Shown here: positions 63,966 to 64,000 of the stretch, in pieces
Layout: every line of letters starts with the position of its first letter
How positions within the stretch are numbered: the first letter of the stretch is position 1
From: Paludibacteraceae bacterium
GTDB taxonomy: Bacteria; Bacteroidota; Bacteroidia; Bacteroidales; Paludibacteraceae
DNA length: 64,000 nucleotides
Assembly (NCBI GenBank): GCA_016297215.1
Contig: JAEDGZ010000002.1
Span: forward strand, 60,318-124,317
Direction of reading: 5' to 3'
Made by a program: the position numbers and the translations under genes
The notes under the pieces: model-generated
Told to the model about the DNA's origin: nothing
The model's database searches: none
What the model saw: the letters and a program-made list of their open reading frames with translations, nothing else

Positions 63966-64000
63966 TTAGTTCTGCACCCGATGAGTTATGTCGCCCCTTC

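Overview
The window looks like the chromosome of a Bacteroidales bacterium (phylum Bacteroidota). The grounds are a SusC/SusD pair, the complete Bat (MoxR/VWA) operon, a class III fructose-bisphosphatase, lipoproteins and T9SS-like C-terminal tails, and at least ten promoters with the Bacteroidota grammar TTTG, about 20 nt, TAnnTTTG. Species and habitat cannot be read from the sequence; two starch-type amylases beside SusC/D suggest a glycan degrader.

Layout. 1-5592: leftward SusC/SusD/lipoprotein operon for glycan uptake. 6247-10700: translation genes (DUF177, L32, RsuA/RluB-type pseudouridine synthase, tRNA-Lys, ribosomal protein S1). 11100-20860: leftward series with an Ig-like secreted protein, DPP III-like peptidase, uridine phosphorylase-like enzyme, DUF3467, glycosyltransferase, PCMD-like protein, rhamnogalacturonan acetylesterase-like SGNH enzyme and gltX. 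21285-29883: Bat operon, followed by fbp. 32155-40532: leftward starch cluster with two paralogous GH13 amylases and two small carbohydrate-binding proteins, then initiator tRNA-Met. 41773-50953: dxs, trkA, trkH, an SGNH/MBOAT O-acylation pair and coaE. 50936-56558: leftward CotH-like protein, a beta-barrel and a large repetitive lipoprotein. 56744-57235: IS remnant. 58103-63965: two deoxynucleoside kinases, a XerC/D recombinase, HPF and a DUF5686-type outer-membrane protein.

The most unusual property is a dense set of dispersed short repeats. Three related kinds of GC-rich palindrome (called A, B and C here), a CCTCCCC/GGGAGGGG element (D), many short-period AT-rich arrays (E), a small GC palindrome (F) and a roughly 60-nt intergenic module (G) fill most spacers. 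Members of A-E also lie in frame inside conserved genes: gltX, fbp, dxs, coaE, a xer recombinase, batD, an MBOAT acyltransferase, an SGNH protein and a DUF5686 protein. There they add 10-50 residues that look foreign to the family. Three unrelated proteins carry the same composite insert peptide. This resembles in principle the Rickettsia palindromic elements, but here it appears modular, with hairpins nested inside inverted AT-rich arms. No mobilising enzyme for it is visible in the window.

All family calls come from reading the sequence and general knowledge; no database search was run.
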